Assembly (NCBI GenBank): GCA_028291545.1
Contig: JAQGHR010000012.1
Span: forward strand, 1 to 50,881
Reading direction: 5' to 3'
DNA length: 50,881 nucleotides
Source: Planctomycetota bacterium
GTDB taxonomy: Bacteria; Planctomycetota; Planctomycetia; Isosphaerales; Isosphaeraceae
Part shown: positions 26,030 through 35,200 of the stretch, in pieces
Position numbering within the stretch: position 1 is the stretch's first letter
How the letters are laid out: each line of letters opens with the position of its first letter
Program-made: the position numbers and the translations under genes
Notes under the pieces: generated by a model
Database searches by the model: none
Told to the model about the DNA's origin: nothing
Seen by the model: the letters and a program-made list of their open reading frames with translations, nothing else

Positions 26030-27043
26030 TCAAAAGGCGTCGGAGCCGACAATTTCTCCGCCCGCGATCGAGCCGAGCGCGCGCCAGCTGGGGCCGCTGA
26101 TGGAGTCTTTGATGAACTTGACGGAGCCGTCGCAGAGCAGGACGTTGACGCCGCCGGGGTGATGGCTCCGGGAATTGACGGCCCCGAAGGTCGGCCCGCC
26201 CTTGTTCTCGCGCTGGCCGATGAGGTCCAGGTCGAGGGCGCCTCCGCCTGGCACGATCCGCTTGTTCGGGGGCCAGGCCGTCGTGAAGCCGGTCTCATGG
26301 ACGGCCCCGTCCACCCATTCGGTGTGGCCGGTCAGCCCGAGCGTGCATCCGGCGTTATACTCCGGCGCGACGGTGAACGGATCGGCCGTCGCGGACGGAA
26401 TGTTGTTCATGTCCTTGATGTTTGCCAATCCCCCGCAGTTGCCCAGGTTCGCCTGATAGGTCTTCACCTCGGCCGCGAGCATGGTGTTGCTCAGGCCGTC
26501 GAGGACCTCGGAGAAGCGGCGGCTGGTGTTCACGTCGAACGGCGCACGGTTCCCAGTGCCCCGGAAACCGCCCCACACGTACCAATCCCCCCGGTTCCAT
26601 CCATAATTGTTCACACCAAACTGGCCCGTTGCCGTCGTCCTGGGATTCTGGTGGATCTCACTCGGGCAGAGGAAGCCGTTGATGGTCGTGGCGCAGATGG
26701 TCACATTGTCGGGCGTGCTGTAGCGCAAGGTGAAGTTCATCGCGTTGTAGACCGTTCCCTGCTCCATGTAGGGCAGGATGCGGCCGTGGACGCTCCAGCC
26801 GTTGGACCAGGAGATCGTCGTCCCGGTCCCCGTCTGGACGTACGGCGGGGGCATCGCCCCGTTGGTGGACTCGTAATTGTGGAGAGCGAGGCCGAGCTGC
26901 TTGAGGTTGTTCGTACATTGAATCCGCCTGGCAGCTTCTCTCGCCGCCTGGACGGCCGGCAACAAGAGCGCGATCAAGACGCCAATGATGGCGATCACGA
27001 CCAGCAACTCGATCAAGGTGAACGCGCGACGTTGGGGGGGCAT
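26030..27043 (-). CDS. DUF1559 prepilin-like protein, complete
   Basis: DUF1559 proteins carry a type IV pilin-like N-terminus and are very abundant in planctomycetes; their role is not established. Here the leader RRA is followed by [20 protein letters not shown], with the Glu at the fifth position after the likely cleavage site, then [13 protein letters not shown]. The middle has the usual NNLKQLGLALHNYE and GFLCPSE. The C-terminal signature is HPGGVNVLLCDGSVKFIKDSI. Start 27043 has GAGG 8 bases upstream; the frame is open to 27085. Product 337 residues, normal size. Probably exported and anchored in the inner membrane or assembled into a pseudopilus. It reads the same way as the DUF1501 gene but is separated by a large inverted repeat, so it is probably its own unit. 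Confidence 0.92.
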   Translation of the reverse strand: MPPQRRAFTLIELLVVIAIIGVLIALLLPAVQAAREAARRIQCTNNLKQLGLALHNYESTNGAMPPPYVQTGTGTTISWSNGWSVHGRILPYMEQGTVYNAMNFTLRYSTPDNVTICATTINGFLCPSEIHQNPRTTATGQFGVNNYGWNRGDWYVWGGFRGTGNRAPFDVNTSRRFSEVLDGLSNTMLAAEVKTYQANLGNCGGLANIKDMNNIPSATADPFTVAPEYNAGCTLGLTGHTEWVDGAVHETGFTTAWPPNKRIVPGGGALDLDLIGQRENKGGPTFGAVNSRSHHPGGVNVLLCDGSVKFIKDSISGPSWRALGSIAGGEIVGSDAF

Positions 27044-27175
27044 GGCAGTGTCCTCGCTCTCAATGACTTTGAGACTCAGTCTCAATAGTAATAGCGAGGT
27101 GATCTGTGGGTGTCAAGCGCGGTGCGAGAATATCTCTTACACAGCCCTTTTCACTTGCGCGGCGCGTGGTTCCCG

Positions 27176-27250
27176 GTGGGGCGGCCGTCCCTGGCCGCCT
27201 ACAGGAAAGGGCTCTCTTTGTAGGCGGGCGGGCAGGGACGCCCGCCCCAC
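27176..27250. repeat. Inverted repeat, family B, copy 2
   Basis: The left arm, 27176-27203, starts GTGGGGCGGCCGTCCCTGGC. The right arm at 27219-27250 is an imperfect reverse complement. The shared core GGGCGTCCCTGCCCG links it to 21611-21676. It lies 29 bases beyond the stop codon of the DUF1501 gene. Confidence 0.82.
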
Positions 27251-27279
27251 TGGAAAGGAGGCATAGCCGACGGACCACC

Positions 27280-28668
27280 CTAGCCGAAAATCCCCGTGAT
27301 TGGCTTACCGGCCGCGATTGGCAGGGGGCGCTTGAGCGTGTCATGAAACTCGCTCGCGGGATCGATGCCCAGGGCCCAGTAGATGGTGGCCGCGACATCG
27401 TCGGGTGTGACGGGATCGAGCGCGGGGAACGCGCCGATGCGGTCGCTGGCGCCGTGGATCGCGCCGCCGCGGATGCCGCCGCCGGCCATCAAGACGGTGT
27501 AGCACTTGGGCCAGTGGTCACGGCCGTCGGCGCCGAACTGCGCGGTGTTGGCGATCCGGGGCGAGCGGCCGAACTCGCCCATCCAGACGACGAGGGTCTC
27601 TTCCAGAAGGCCTCGGGCCGCAAGGTCCTCGATCAACGTCGGCACGGTCTGATCAGTGATCGGCAGAAGTCGATTCTTGAGCCGCTTGCAATTGTCTCCA
27701 TGCGTGTCCCAGCCGCCACCAGCCGCTCCCCCGATCGAGGCGGAAAAATAGACCGTGGTGAACCGGACGCCGGACTCGACCAGGCGACGGGCGAGCAGGC
27801 AGCTCTGGCCATAAGTCGTGCGGCCGTAGCGATCGCGGAGCTTGGCGTCTTCCGAGGATAAATCGAACGCATGCTTGACCTTGGGGGAGGCGAGCATCGT
27901 CAGGGCGCGGTCGTAGAAGGCGTCGATCCCCTGCGCGGTGGCGGAAGTTTCGAGAAGGGCGGTCTGACGATCGACGGTGCGGAGCAACTCGCGACGATCG
28001 CCGAGTCGAGCCAGGGTCGTATCGGCCGGGAGGCTCAATTCCGGGAGGCGGAACCCGGCGTCGTTCGGGTCCTGGCCGATGAAAAACGGGTCGTACTGCT
28101 TGCCCAGAAAGCTTGCCGTCTGGCCGGGCGTGACGGAGCCGTCTCGCAGCAGGTACGGGAACGCGACCGAGGTCGGGATGGCGGGATCGGTAACCGGCTT
28201 GAATTTGGCGACGGTGCTGCCGTAAGCCGGATAGAGCTCCAGGGAGTCTCGCAAACGGATGTCGTCGAGCGGCGGCGCATGGCCCGTCAGGCTGTAGAAC
28301 GTCGCCGAGTTATGGTTCTTCATCCCATGATTCACCGAGCGAATCTGCGCGACGTGATTCATCACCTTCGCGAACCGTGGCAGGTGCTCCGTGATGTTCA
28401 CCCCCGGCGCCGCCGAGGCGATCGGCTTGAAGTCACCCCGGATCTTTTCCGCCGCGTCCGGCTTCATGTCGAATGTATCAATATGCGACGGCCCGCCGAA
28501 CTGGTGGAGGAAGATGACGTGCTTGGCCCTCGGCTTGATCGCCGAAGATTCCCCCGCTCGCAATAGCGCCGGCAGGTTCAGGCCCGCGAACCCGGCGGCG
28601 CCAACCTTCAGCAGGCTGCGGCGAGAGAGAAGGCTGGTCTGGCGGAAGTCGGGGCAGGCGGGGTTCAT
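27280..28668 (-). CDS. DUF1501 protein, Tat-exported, sulfatase-like fold
   Basis: The N-terminus has a twin-arginine signal, SRRSLLKVGAAGFAGLNLPA at about residues 15-34, so the protein should be exported folded. The body matches DUF1501: FLHQFGGPSHIDTFDMKPDA, PRFAKVMNHVAQIRSVNHG, WDTHGDNCKRLK, VVWMGEFGRSPRI and GRDHWPKCYTVLMAGGG. The family is related to the alkaline phosphatase/sulfatase superfamily and is usually found beside DUF1549/DUF1553 proteins, as here. ATG 28668 has GAGGG 9 bases upstream. Length is 462 residues, normal. It is the last gene of a probable three-gene unit (31731 down to 27280). Its substrate is not known. Confidence 0.92.
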   Translation of the reverse strand: MNPACPDFRQTSLLSRRSLLKVGAAGFAGLNLPALLRAGESSAIKPRAKHVIFLHQFGGPSHIDTFDMKPDAAEKIRGDFKPIASAAPGVNITEHLPRFAKVMNHVAQIRSVNHGMKNHNSATFYSLTGHAPPLDDIRLRDSLELYPAYGSTVAKFKPVTDPAIPTSVAFPYLLRDGSVTPGQTASFLGKQYDPFFIGQDPNDAGFRLPELSLPADTTLARLGDRRELLRTVDRQTALLETSATAQGIDAFYDRALTMLASPKVKHAFDLSSEDAKLRDRYGRTTYGQSCLLARRLVESGVRFTTVYFSASIGGAAGGGWDTHGDNCKRLKNRLLPITDQTVPTLIEDLAARGLLEETLVVWMGEFGRSPRIANTAQFGADGRDHWPKCYTVLMAGGGIRGGAIHGASDRIGAFPALDPVTPDDVAATIYWALGIDPASEFHDTLKRPLPIAAGKPITGIFG

Positions 28669-28703
28669 GAGCGATTTCCCTCTTCATTCCCAGATCGTTG
28701 AGC

Positions 28704-29234
28704 CTACTTATCCGATTCAGTCCGCTCGACCTTCGGCGCAACCTTGGGAGGGAATTCCAGCTCCTTGGGGATGCTCGGCACGAGCTTTCGCAGGGTTTTC
28801 TCGCCCACGGTTCCATCGAGGAAGGTCCAGGTCTTGCCATCATCCGACGAGAATCCCACGAGAAAGGACTTCGCGGTGATCTTCGCTCCTGGAGACGTCA
28901 TCTGGACGGTTACCGGGATGATCGCGAAGCACCCGGAATCGGATCGTGTGAGGGACTTTGGCAGCTCGGCCTTCATGGCCTCCATGACAACGCCCTGCTC
29001 CTTCATCTTCGTCATGCTCTCGTTCACGCCCTTGAGCACGACCTCGCGTCCTCCTGCGGCCTTGATCAGGTCAGGATGGGTCAAGTCGAGGACAGTCGCG
29101 AAATCGCCCTTCACGGTGGCATCGCCGCATTTTTTTGCCAGGTCAAGTGCCGCCTGGAACCGCATCGCGTCCGTCGTGGGAGCGGTTTGCGCGGTCGCGA
29201 TGCACGCCACGGCAAGTAGGAATGATGCGATCAC
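28704..29234 (-). CDS. Small secreted protein of unknown function
   Basis: The start codon is GTG at 29234, with GGAG 6-7 bases upstream. The product is 176 residues with a short signal peptide (IASFLLAVACIATAQT). The mature part (FQAALDLAKKCGDATVKGDFATVLDLTHPDLIKAAGG) resembles small NTF2-like/SnoaL-type folds in pattern, ending with VGFSSDDGKTWTFLDG. I cannot name a family with confidence. It lies 13 bases after the DUF1549/DUF1553 gene and 35 bases before the DUF1501 gene, so it is very likely co-transcribed with both and may work with them outside the cytoplasm. Confidence 0.72.
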   Translation of the reverse strand: MIASFLLAVACIATAQTAPTTDAMRFQAALDLAKKCGDATVKGDFATVLDLTHPDLIKAAGGREVVLKGVNESMTKMKEQGVVMEAMKAELPKSLTRSDSGCFAIIPVTVQMTSPGAKITAKSFLVGFSSDDGKTWTFLDGTVGEKTLRKLVPSIPKELEFPPKVAPKVERTESDK

Positions 29235-29247
29235 GGCAGGCTCCGAT

Positions 29248-31731
29248 CTAGTGGCGCAAAAGGAATTCTTTACTGTTCACGGTCGCCCATGCCACATCTT
29301 CCCACGCCTTGCGACGATCGCCTGATCTCGCCACGTAGGAGAGGTTGGTTTGCGTCTCCTCATCGCTCGGGGGACGGCTGAGGGCGGCGAGATACAACTC
29401 GTCCAGGATCGCGGCATCCTCCGTCTTCGCCTCGATCAGGCGGCCGATCCGGTTGCGGCTCGCCGTGAGCGTCTTCCTCACGGACTCGCCGTTGATGAGC
29501 TGGAAAGCCTGGGCGAGGGTCGTGGACTCGGAGCGCTCGCATTCGCAGGTCAGGAGGCGCTCGGGCTTGCCGAACGTCTTGAGGAAGTCGCCGCCCATCT
29601 TCACGCCGGGCAACTGGACGGCGCGGGTGGCTCGGGGCACGCCAGTGAAGGGCTGGGGCCTGTCGAGGGCCGATCCGAGAGCGTCCAGCAGGACCTCGGC
29701 GGGCAGGAGGCGGACGGAGGCGCGGGAGAAGTTCGCCTCGTCGTCGGCGTTGGTGGCGTTCGGCGTGGAACCGATTTGATAGGTGCGGGACTTCATGATG
29801 CGGGCGACGAGAGGCTTCAATCGCATCCCGCTGGCCGTGAGTTCGGAGGTGATCGCATCGAGGAGGGCGGGATTGGACGGGGGATTCGAGTCGCGGAAGT
29901 CGTCCACGGGTTCGACGATCCCACGGCCCAGCAGGTGGAACCAGACGCGATTGGCCAGATTGCGGGCGAACTGGGGATTGTCGCGAGTGAGCCAGGACGC
30001 GAGGTCGTCGAGCGCGTTGGTGTCGCCCTTCAGATCGGGTGCGGGGCCGCCGGGAGGCTTGGGAGCGAGCTTGCGGCCCGATCGAGGCTGGATGGTGTTG
30101 GGCGTGCCGACGAGGTAGATAAGCTCGTCGCCGTTGATCTCGTGCTTGTCGAGGTCATCGTTGCGGATGTTGTTGATCTCGCGGCGGCGGACGTTGGAGA
30201 AAAAGGCCGCGAGGCCGTAATAGTCGTCCTGGGTCCAGATGTCGAACGGGTGATTGTGGCACCGGGCGCACTGGAGGCGGACGCCGAGGAAGACCTGGCC
30301 GATCGTCTCGGCGGCGGTCTGCGGATCGCGGTTCGTGCGGTGGAAGCTGGCGGGCGGGTTCTGCCAGGTGGAGCCCTGGGCCGTGACGATCTGGCGGGCG
30401 AATTCGTCCATCGGCAGGTCGGCGGCGATCCGGTCGCGGAGCCAGCGCTGGAACGACCAGACGCCTTTCAGGCCCATCGTCTTCTCCTCGTTGCGGAGGA
30501 CGTCGGCCCATTTCAGCGCCCAGAAATCGGCGAACTCGGCGCGGTTCACCAGCCGATCGACCAGCTTCGACCGCTTTTCAGGATCGGTGTCGCGAAGGAA
30601 CGCCCTGGCCTCGTCGGGTGAGGGCAGGACGCCGATGGCGTCGAGGAACGCTCGGCGGAGGAACGTGGCGTCGGTCGACGGCGCCGAAGGGCGGATTCGG
30701 AGCGCCTTCAGCTTGGCGAAGACGGCGCGATCGATCGGGTTGTCACCGACCGGGTCTCCCGCCGCAAGCTCGGGCCGATCCGCAAGGAAGGCGAGGCGGC
30801 TGACGCCTCGGCCGCCGAGATAACGAACGGCGACGACGATCTCGCCGGGCCCGGTGGCGTCAACACGACCGTCCACCGTGACCGAGGCCCTCGTCGGTTC
30901 GTTGACGTCGTAGGCGGCCTGCCGGGTCACGTCACGCGTGGAGCCGTCGGAGAACTCGGCCGTCACGAGCAGTTGCTGGGAAGGCGACGACCCATTCGCG
31001 GCGGGTGCGAGATAGCGTTCGGCGGGCCAGACGAGGAGTTTATTGAGCTTCGGGGCGACCGCGACATCGTCCTTCGCGCCCGAGGCGATCCAGTCGCGCA
31101 GGGTGCGGAATTCGGGCGAGTCGAGCAGGAGCCGGCGGCCTCCTTCGTGCTCGACCTGGCCGGTGGGTTTCAGGATCGCGAGGCTGGTGACGGGGTTCGT
31201 CGGATCGATGCGGCGGCCGAAGGCCTCCCGGGTCAGTGACAGGTGATCGAAGGCCGGGTCTTCACCCCGCAAGCTGAGCCGGAAGCCGCCCTTGCCGTTG
31301 AGATTGCCATGGCAGGCCCCCATGTTGCAGCCGGCCTTGGAGAAGACCGGGGCCACGTCCAGGCGGAAGCTCGCGAGGCGGCCGGTGCGCGAGGATGCAA
31401 CATCGATGGGGGCTGAAATCGATTGGCCGCTCACCGTGACGTGAAGCATTGCGTGACCGTCGCCCACCGGCGTGACGAGGCCCGATGCGGAGACGGCGGC
31501 GACGTCGGGGCGATCGATCGAGAACCGGGCCGACGGGGTGAGATCCAGGGTCTCGCCGTTGGGTCCATTCCCGGTCACCGCGACTTGCTGACGGGCCGAT
31601 CCGCCGATGAGGCGGAGGGCGGACGGCTCGATGCGGATCGCCGTTGGCGCAGCGCCCGCGCCAGTGATCTGGGGCGTGATCGCCAGGAAGGCTAGTACGA
31701 GCAACCCTGAGATCGGCGGGCGTTGAGACAA
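29248..31731 (-). CDS. DUF1549/DUF1553 cytochrome-like exported protein with Ig-like (Big2) domain
   Basis: Typical planctomycete 'PSCyt' protein. The start is TTG at 31731 with GAGG about 7 bases upstream; no in-frame ATG lies near the signal peptide. Order: signal peptide (about 1-27), bacterial Ig-like Big2 domain (about 30-110, IRIEPSALRLIGGSARQ), a CNMGACH heme-like motif (about 135-141), a second Ig-like stretch near 255-315, DUF1549 (about 330-540, NPIDRAVFAKLKALRIRPSA) with CARCHNHPFD near 488, and DUF1553 (about 580-827, NPQFARNLANRVWFHLLGRG). The heme motifs suggest periplasmic redox work, perhaps tied to degradation of complex organic matter, but activity is unproven. It is the first gene of a three-gene unit with a small secreted protein and DUF1501. 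Confidence 0.92.
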   Translation of the reverse strand: MSQRPPISGLLVLAFLAITPQITGAGAAPTAIRIEPSALRLIGGSARQQVAVTGNGPNGETLDLTPSARFSIDRPDVAAVSASGLVTPVGDGHAMLHVTVSGQSISAPIDVASSRTGRLASFRLDVAPVFSKAGCNMGACHGNLNGKGGFRLSLRGEDPAFDHLSLTREAFGRRIDPTNPVTSLAILKPTGQVEHEGGRRLLLDSPEFRTLRDWIASGAKDDVAVAPKLNKLLVWPAERYLAPAANGSSPSQQLLVTAEFSDGSTRDVTRQAAYDVNEPTRASVTVDGRVDATGPGEIVVAVRYLGGRGVSRLAFLADRPELAAGDPVGDNPIDRAVFAKLKALRIRPSAPSTDATFLRRAFLDAIGVLPSPDEARAFLRDTDPEKRSKLVDRLVNRAEFADFWALKWADVLRNEEKTMGLKGVWSFQRWLRDRIAADLPMDEFARQIVTAQGSTWQNPPASFHRTNRDPQTAAETIGQVFLGVRLQCARCHNHPFDIWTQDDYYGLAAFFSNVRRREINNIRNDDLDKHEINGDELIYLVGTPNTIQPRSGRKLAPKPPGGPAPDLKGDTNALDDLASWLTRDNPQFARNLANRVWFHLLGRGIVEPVDDFRDSNPPSNPALLDAITSELTASGMRLKPLVARIMKSRTYQIGSTPNATNADDEANFSRASVRLLPAEVLLDALGSALDRPQPFTGVPRATRAVQLPGVKMGGDFLKTFGKPERLLTCECERSESTTLAQAFQLINGESVRKTLTASRNRIGRLIEAKTEDAAILDELYLAALSRPPSDEETQTNLSYVARSGDRRKAWEDVAWATVNSKEFLLRH

Positions 31732-31880
31732 GGCGGCGCCTCGCTCGGGGGTGGGTCGGGTCGAGCGGGAAAGAGGCCGGGAGGAGCGTTCAAGCTAAAC
31801 GGGGGGTAAGGGGCGCGTCAAGTTGGCCGCGCATCGGTGCGGGAGGATTGCAGATTCGGCATTTCAGGGCGAGAACTCAA

Positions 31881-31980
31881 GAGTTTCACGCAGAGACGCA
31901 GAGGAAGCGCAGAGGTCGCGGAGAATTGAGGAGCGAGGAAATTCCGTTCTCCTTGTCTCCGCGATCTCTGCGCGAAACTC
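31881..31980. repeat. Inverted repeat, family A, copy 3
   Basis: GAGTTTCACGCAGAGA at 31881-31896 pairs with TCTCTGCGCGAAACTC at 31965-31980 with one mismatch. Inner sequences (CGCGGAGAA and TTCTCC) add partial pairing. The outer sequence matches the other family A copies. It lies between the giant gene's 3' end and the DUF1549/DUF1553 gene's start. Confidence 0.82.
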
Positions 31981-32266
31981 CTGGATTTGGTGGATTGCGC
32001 GATCAAACGCCGGGATCGTCGCGATGATTTCCTCGATGACCTTGGTCTCGATACCGATCTCGGCAGTTCGAGATGCCGGCGAAGGAGTTTCGATTCCTCT
32101 CCGGGGATTTTTATTCCCCGAGCCTCACGGCCGAAGGGGGCGGAGACCTGGCGGAGGAATCGCGTGGGTTGTCTTTTTCGTAGCGGCGCGCCGGGAAAAC
32201 GAGGCCGGGCGGCCACTCCGCGAGGGAGGGGCCGCCCGGATGTTCGTGATCCCGGAAAGGGGCGGC
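31981..32266. other. Intergenic region downstream of the giant gene
   Basis: No gene with a start codon is supported. A minus-strand frame across 31860-32110 reads as plausible protein (ETKVIEEIIATIPAFDRAIHQ) but has an upstream stop and no ATG, so it may be a gene remnant that now includes the inverted repeat. Confidence 0.4.
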
Positions 32267-35200
32267 TCAGTGCCCCTTCTTGAAGAATCGGTTGACGAGG
32301 CTCAGTGAGCCGCTGGGCTTGGAAGCCGCGCGGGTAGCGGCTTTGTGGGCGGCGGCTTTTTCGGCAGCGGCCTGCTTGACCGCGGCCTTGTGGGCGGCGG
32401 CCTTCTGGCCCTTGGTCAGGACGGCGACCGGCGTGGTCGTCCCGGTCGTTGGCGAGGAGGAGGTCGTGCCGGTCGTGATCGAGCGCGTCGTAACCGAGCT
32501 TCCGCCCGAGGACGGGGTGGAGGCCTGAGGAACGACGGCCGCCGGGGGAGTCGCGGCGGCCAGGGCGGCCGCGCCCCCATCAGTCGGGGCGTCGGCGGCC
32601 GAGGTGCGGATCGTACCGCCGGTTCCCGGTGAGAGCGTACCCCTGTACTCGAATGCTCCGATGTCGGCCGGGCCGGCGCCGGGGCGGCCCTTGCCCGCGA
32701 TATCCACCCGGTTTCGGAAGAGGAAGTCGACCGTGGGGGCCAGAGAGTTCAGGGCGAGGTCGATGGCCGCGGAGCTGGTCTGGAGGTCGAAGTTGGCCCC
32801 CAGGAAGAAGTTCCCCGGCCCCGAGCCATCGGGCCTGGGGTCGATGGGCGAGACGAACACGGGGCTGCCGGCGATGTTGCCGCCCACGTCGGGGTTGGCG
32901 CTCAGCGTGGCGGGATTGAATCCGCCGCCGATGTTCAGCGTGTCGTCCGCGGGGTTGGTGTCGCTGGGCCCGTTGCCCGAGAACAAGTTGTACTGGAGCG
33001 CGGTGCGGTTGGACTGGGTGGCGAAGATGGCGATGCCATTTCGCGCGGTCGAGTGATCGGCGTTCTCCCAGAAGATGTTGTTGCTCACGGTGGACAGGGT
33101 GATTCCGGCCGTGGTGTTCGACTGCTGGTAGTAGCCGATCGTGTTGAATGCGAAGTCGTTGTTGATGACCTGGATGTTCCGGCCGTCCTTGAAGTTCACG
33201 GTGCCGACGTCGTTCGAGAGCAGGCCGTAGACGTTGCCGGCGAAGACGTTGCTCTCGAACCTGGGGACCGCGGCCGCCTTGCCAGCGTAGTTGACGCCGA
33301 TGCCGACGCCGGAGTCGATGATGTAGTTCTTGTCGAACAGGACGTCGGAGCTATTCAGCAGGACCGCGAACGATCCGGTGTTGATCGGGCCCCGTGCCGA
33401 ATCGCCCACCAGGGGGCTGGCGATGGTGAAGCCCGAGACCTCGGTGGTGAAGGCGCTGATCGAGGTCAGGTTGTCGCCCTGGATGGTCGTGGTCGCCGCC
33501 GTGCCGTTGGCCGGGGCCGGGGCCCGGATGATGGTTTGCAGGGCGTTGCCATGGACCAGGCTCGCATCGGTGCTGGTGTTGTCGGCCGAGACGAGATGGA
33601 CGAGCGAGCGGAGGGTCACGGTCTCGGTGTAGACACCGGGCAGCACGGCCACGGTGTCGCCGGGCTGGGCGTCCGCCATGGCCAGCGTGATGGTGGCATA
33701 GGGCTTGGCTCGCGAGCCGAGCGTGGCGGTTGGCGAGGTGACCGTTTTCCCGACGAACCGGATCTTCGCGGCCGCCGGGTTGAAGACGATGAAGTCGAGG
33801 TTGAAATTGCCCCCGGGCGTGCCATCGCCGGTGGGGAAGGTGTTGCCCTCGCCGTCCAGGGCGTTGCCCGCGACGTCGGTCACGGCCGTGGCCCCGGTGC
33901 CGATCAGGGTGACCCGATAGATATCGTTCGCGGTCGCCCCGATGATGTTGAACCGGACGATCTCGCTGCCCGAGGTGCTGCCGAGATTCTGGATCACGAG
34001 GCTGGCCGGGTCGATGGCCACGGGGACGTCGTTGGCGTTGCCCAGGACTCCGTCGCCGCCGGCCCGGACGACTTTCACCGAGTTCACGGTGAGGGTGTTC
34101 GGGGCGATGTTTTCGTTGAAGACGATCGCGACCGGGACCACGCCGACGGACGATGCGGCCTGGGCCCCTGGGAGCGGGGAACTGCTGAGCACCCGCGGCC
34201 CCTGGGTATCCACCACGAACGGGACGAAGGCGTTCGGGTCGTTCAGGTTCGAGACGTTGCCGGCCTGATCCACGATGCGGACCCGGGCGACGGAGTAGCC
34301 ACTGTCATCGGCCGTGCCCAGGATTCCGTCGGGCCCGACGCTATAGGAGGTCTCCGGCAGGGGCTTCTGCTTGGTGTCGAAGACGGCGGTGAAGTTGCCG
34401 TTCCTGTCGGTCACGCCGGTGGCGACTCCGATGCGATCGAAGTTGCCGTCGCCCTTGGTGGAGACGTCGATGAAGACGGTCTGGCCCAGGACCGGGTTGG
34501 CCGGCGGCGCGGTGTCGGTCACCGTGCCGATGAACGAGGGCGTGCTCACGCTGGTGATGTTGTCGCGGGCGCCGCTGTCGCTCTGGGGGGCGAGCGCCAG
34601 GGAGGTGGCGACGATCGCCGGGGCGTGGGTGTCGATCGTGAACGTGAGGAAGAAGTTGCCGCCGGGGAATCCGTCGCCGGAGGGGAGCGGCAAGGTCGGG
34701 GCGTTCGGCTGATCGCCCACGGTGTTCTCGCCGTCGAGCGCCAGCCCCTGCGGGTTCCGCAACACGCTACCGCCGGAGCCGAACACTTCCAGGCGGTAGA
34801 CATCGTTGGCCAGCGACAGGCCACTATCGGCCAGGTTGATGGCGATGAACTGGCCGGCGGCGTCGTAGACCAGCTTGCCGGACAGGTCGAGGAACTTGTC
34901 GTTGCCGTTGTCGAAGATCCCGTCGCCGTTGGCGACCTGGAGGATGATGGTCTTGTTGTTGATCGTCGTGGGGTCGAGCCGCTGGTCGAGCTGGAGGAGG
35001 ATCTTGTGAGGGGTCTGATTGGCCCCGACGATCCCGCCGGCCTGATAGAACAGCACCTGCGCGGTCGCGGGGTTGGTCGGCGAGGCGGGGTTCGTCGGCG
35101 TGACGAACGGGTTGTTGATGATCGCCGTCACGAGCGTGATATGCGGCGGGTTGAGCAGGAGGTACTCGCTGGCACCGATGTCGAAGAAGGGACGGTTGCC

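Noticed and set aside
31818..32216. 132-codon minus-strand frame downstream of the giant gene
   Set aside because: It is Arg/Ser-rich, runs through the inverted repeat and has no domain.
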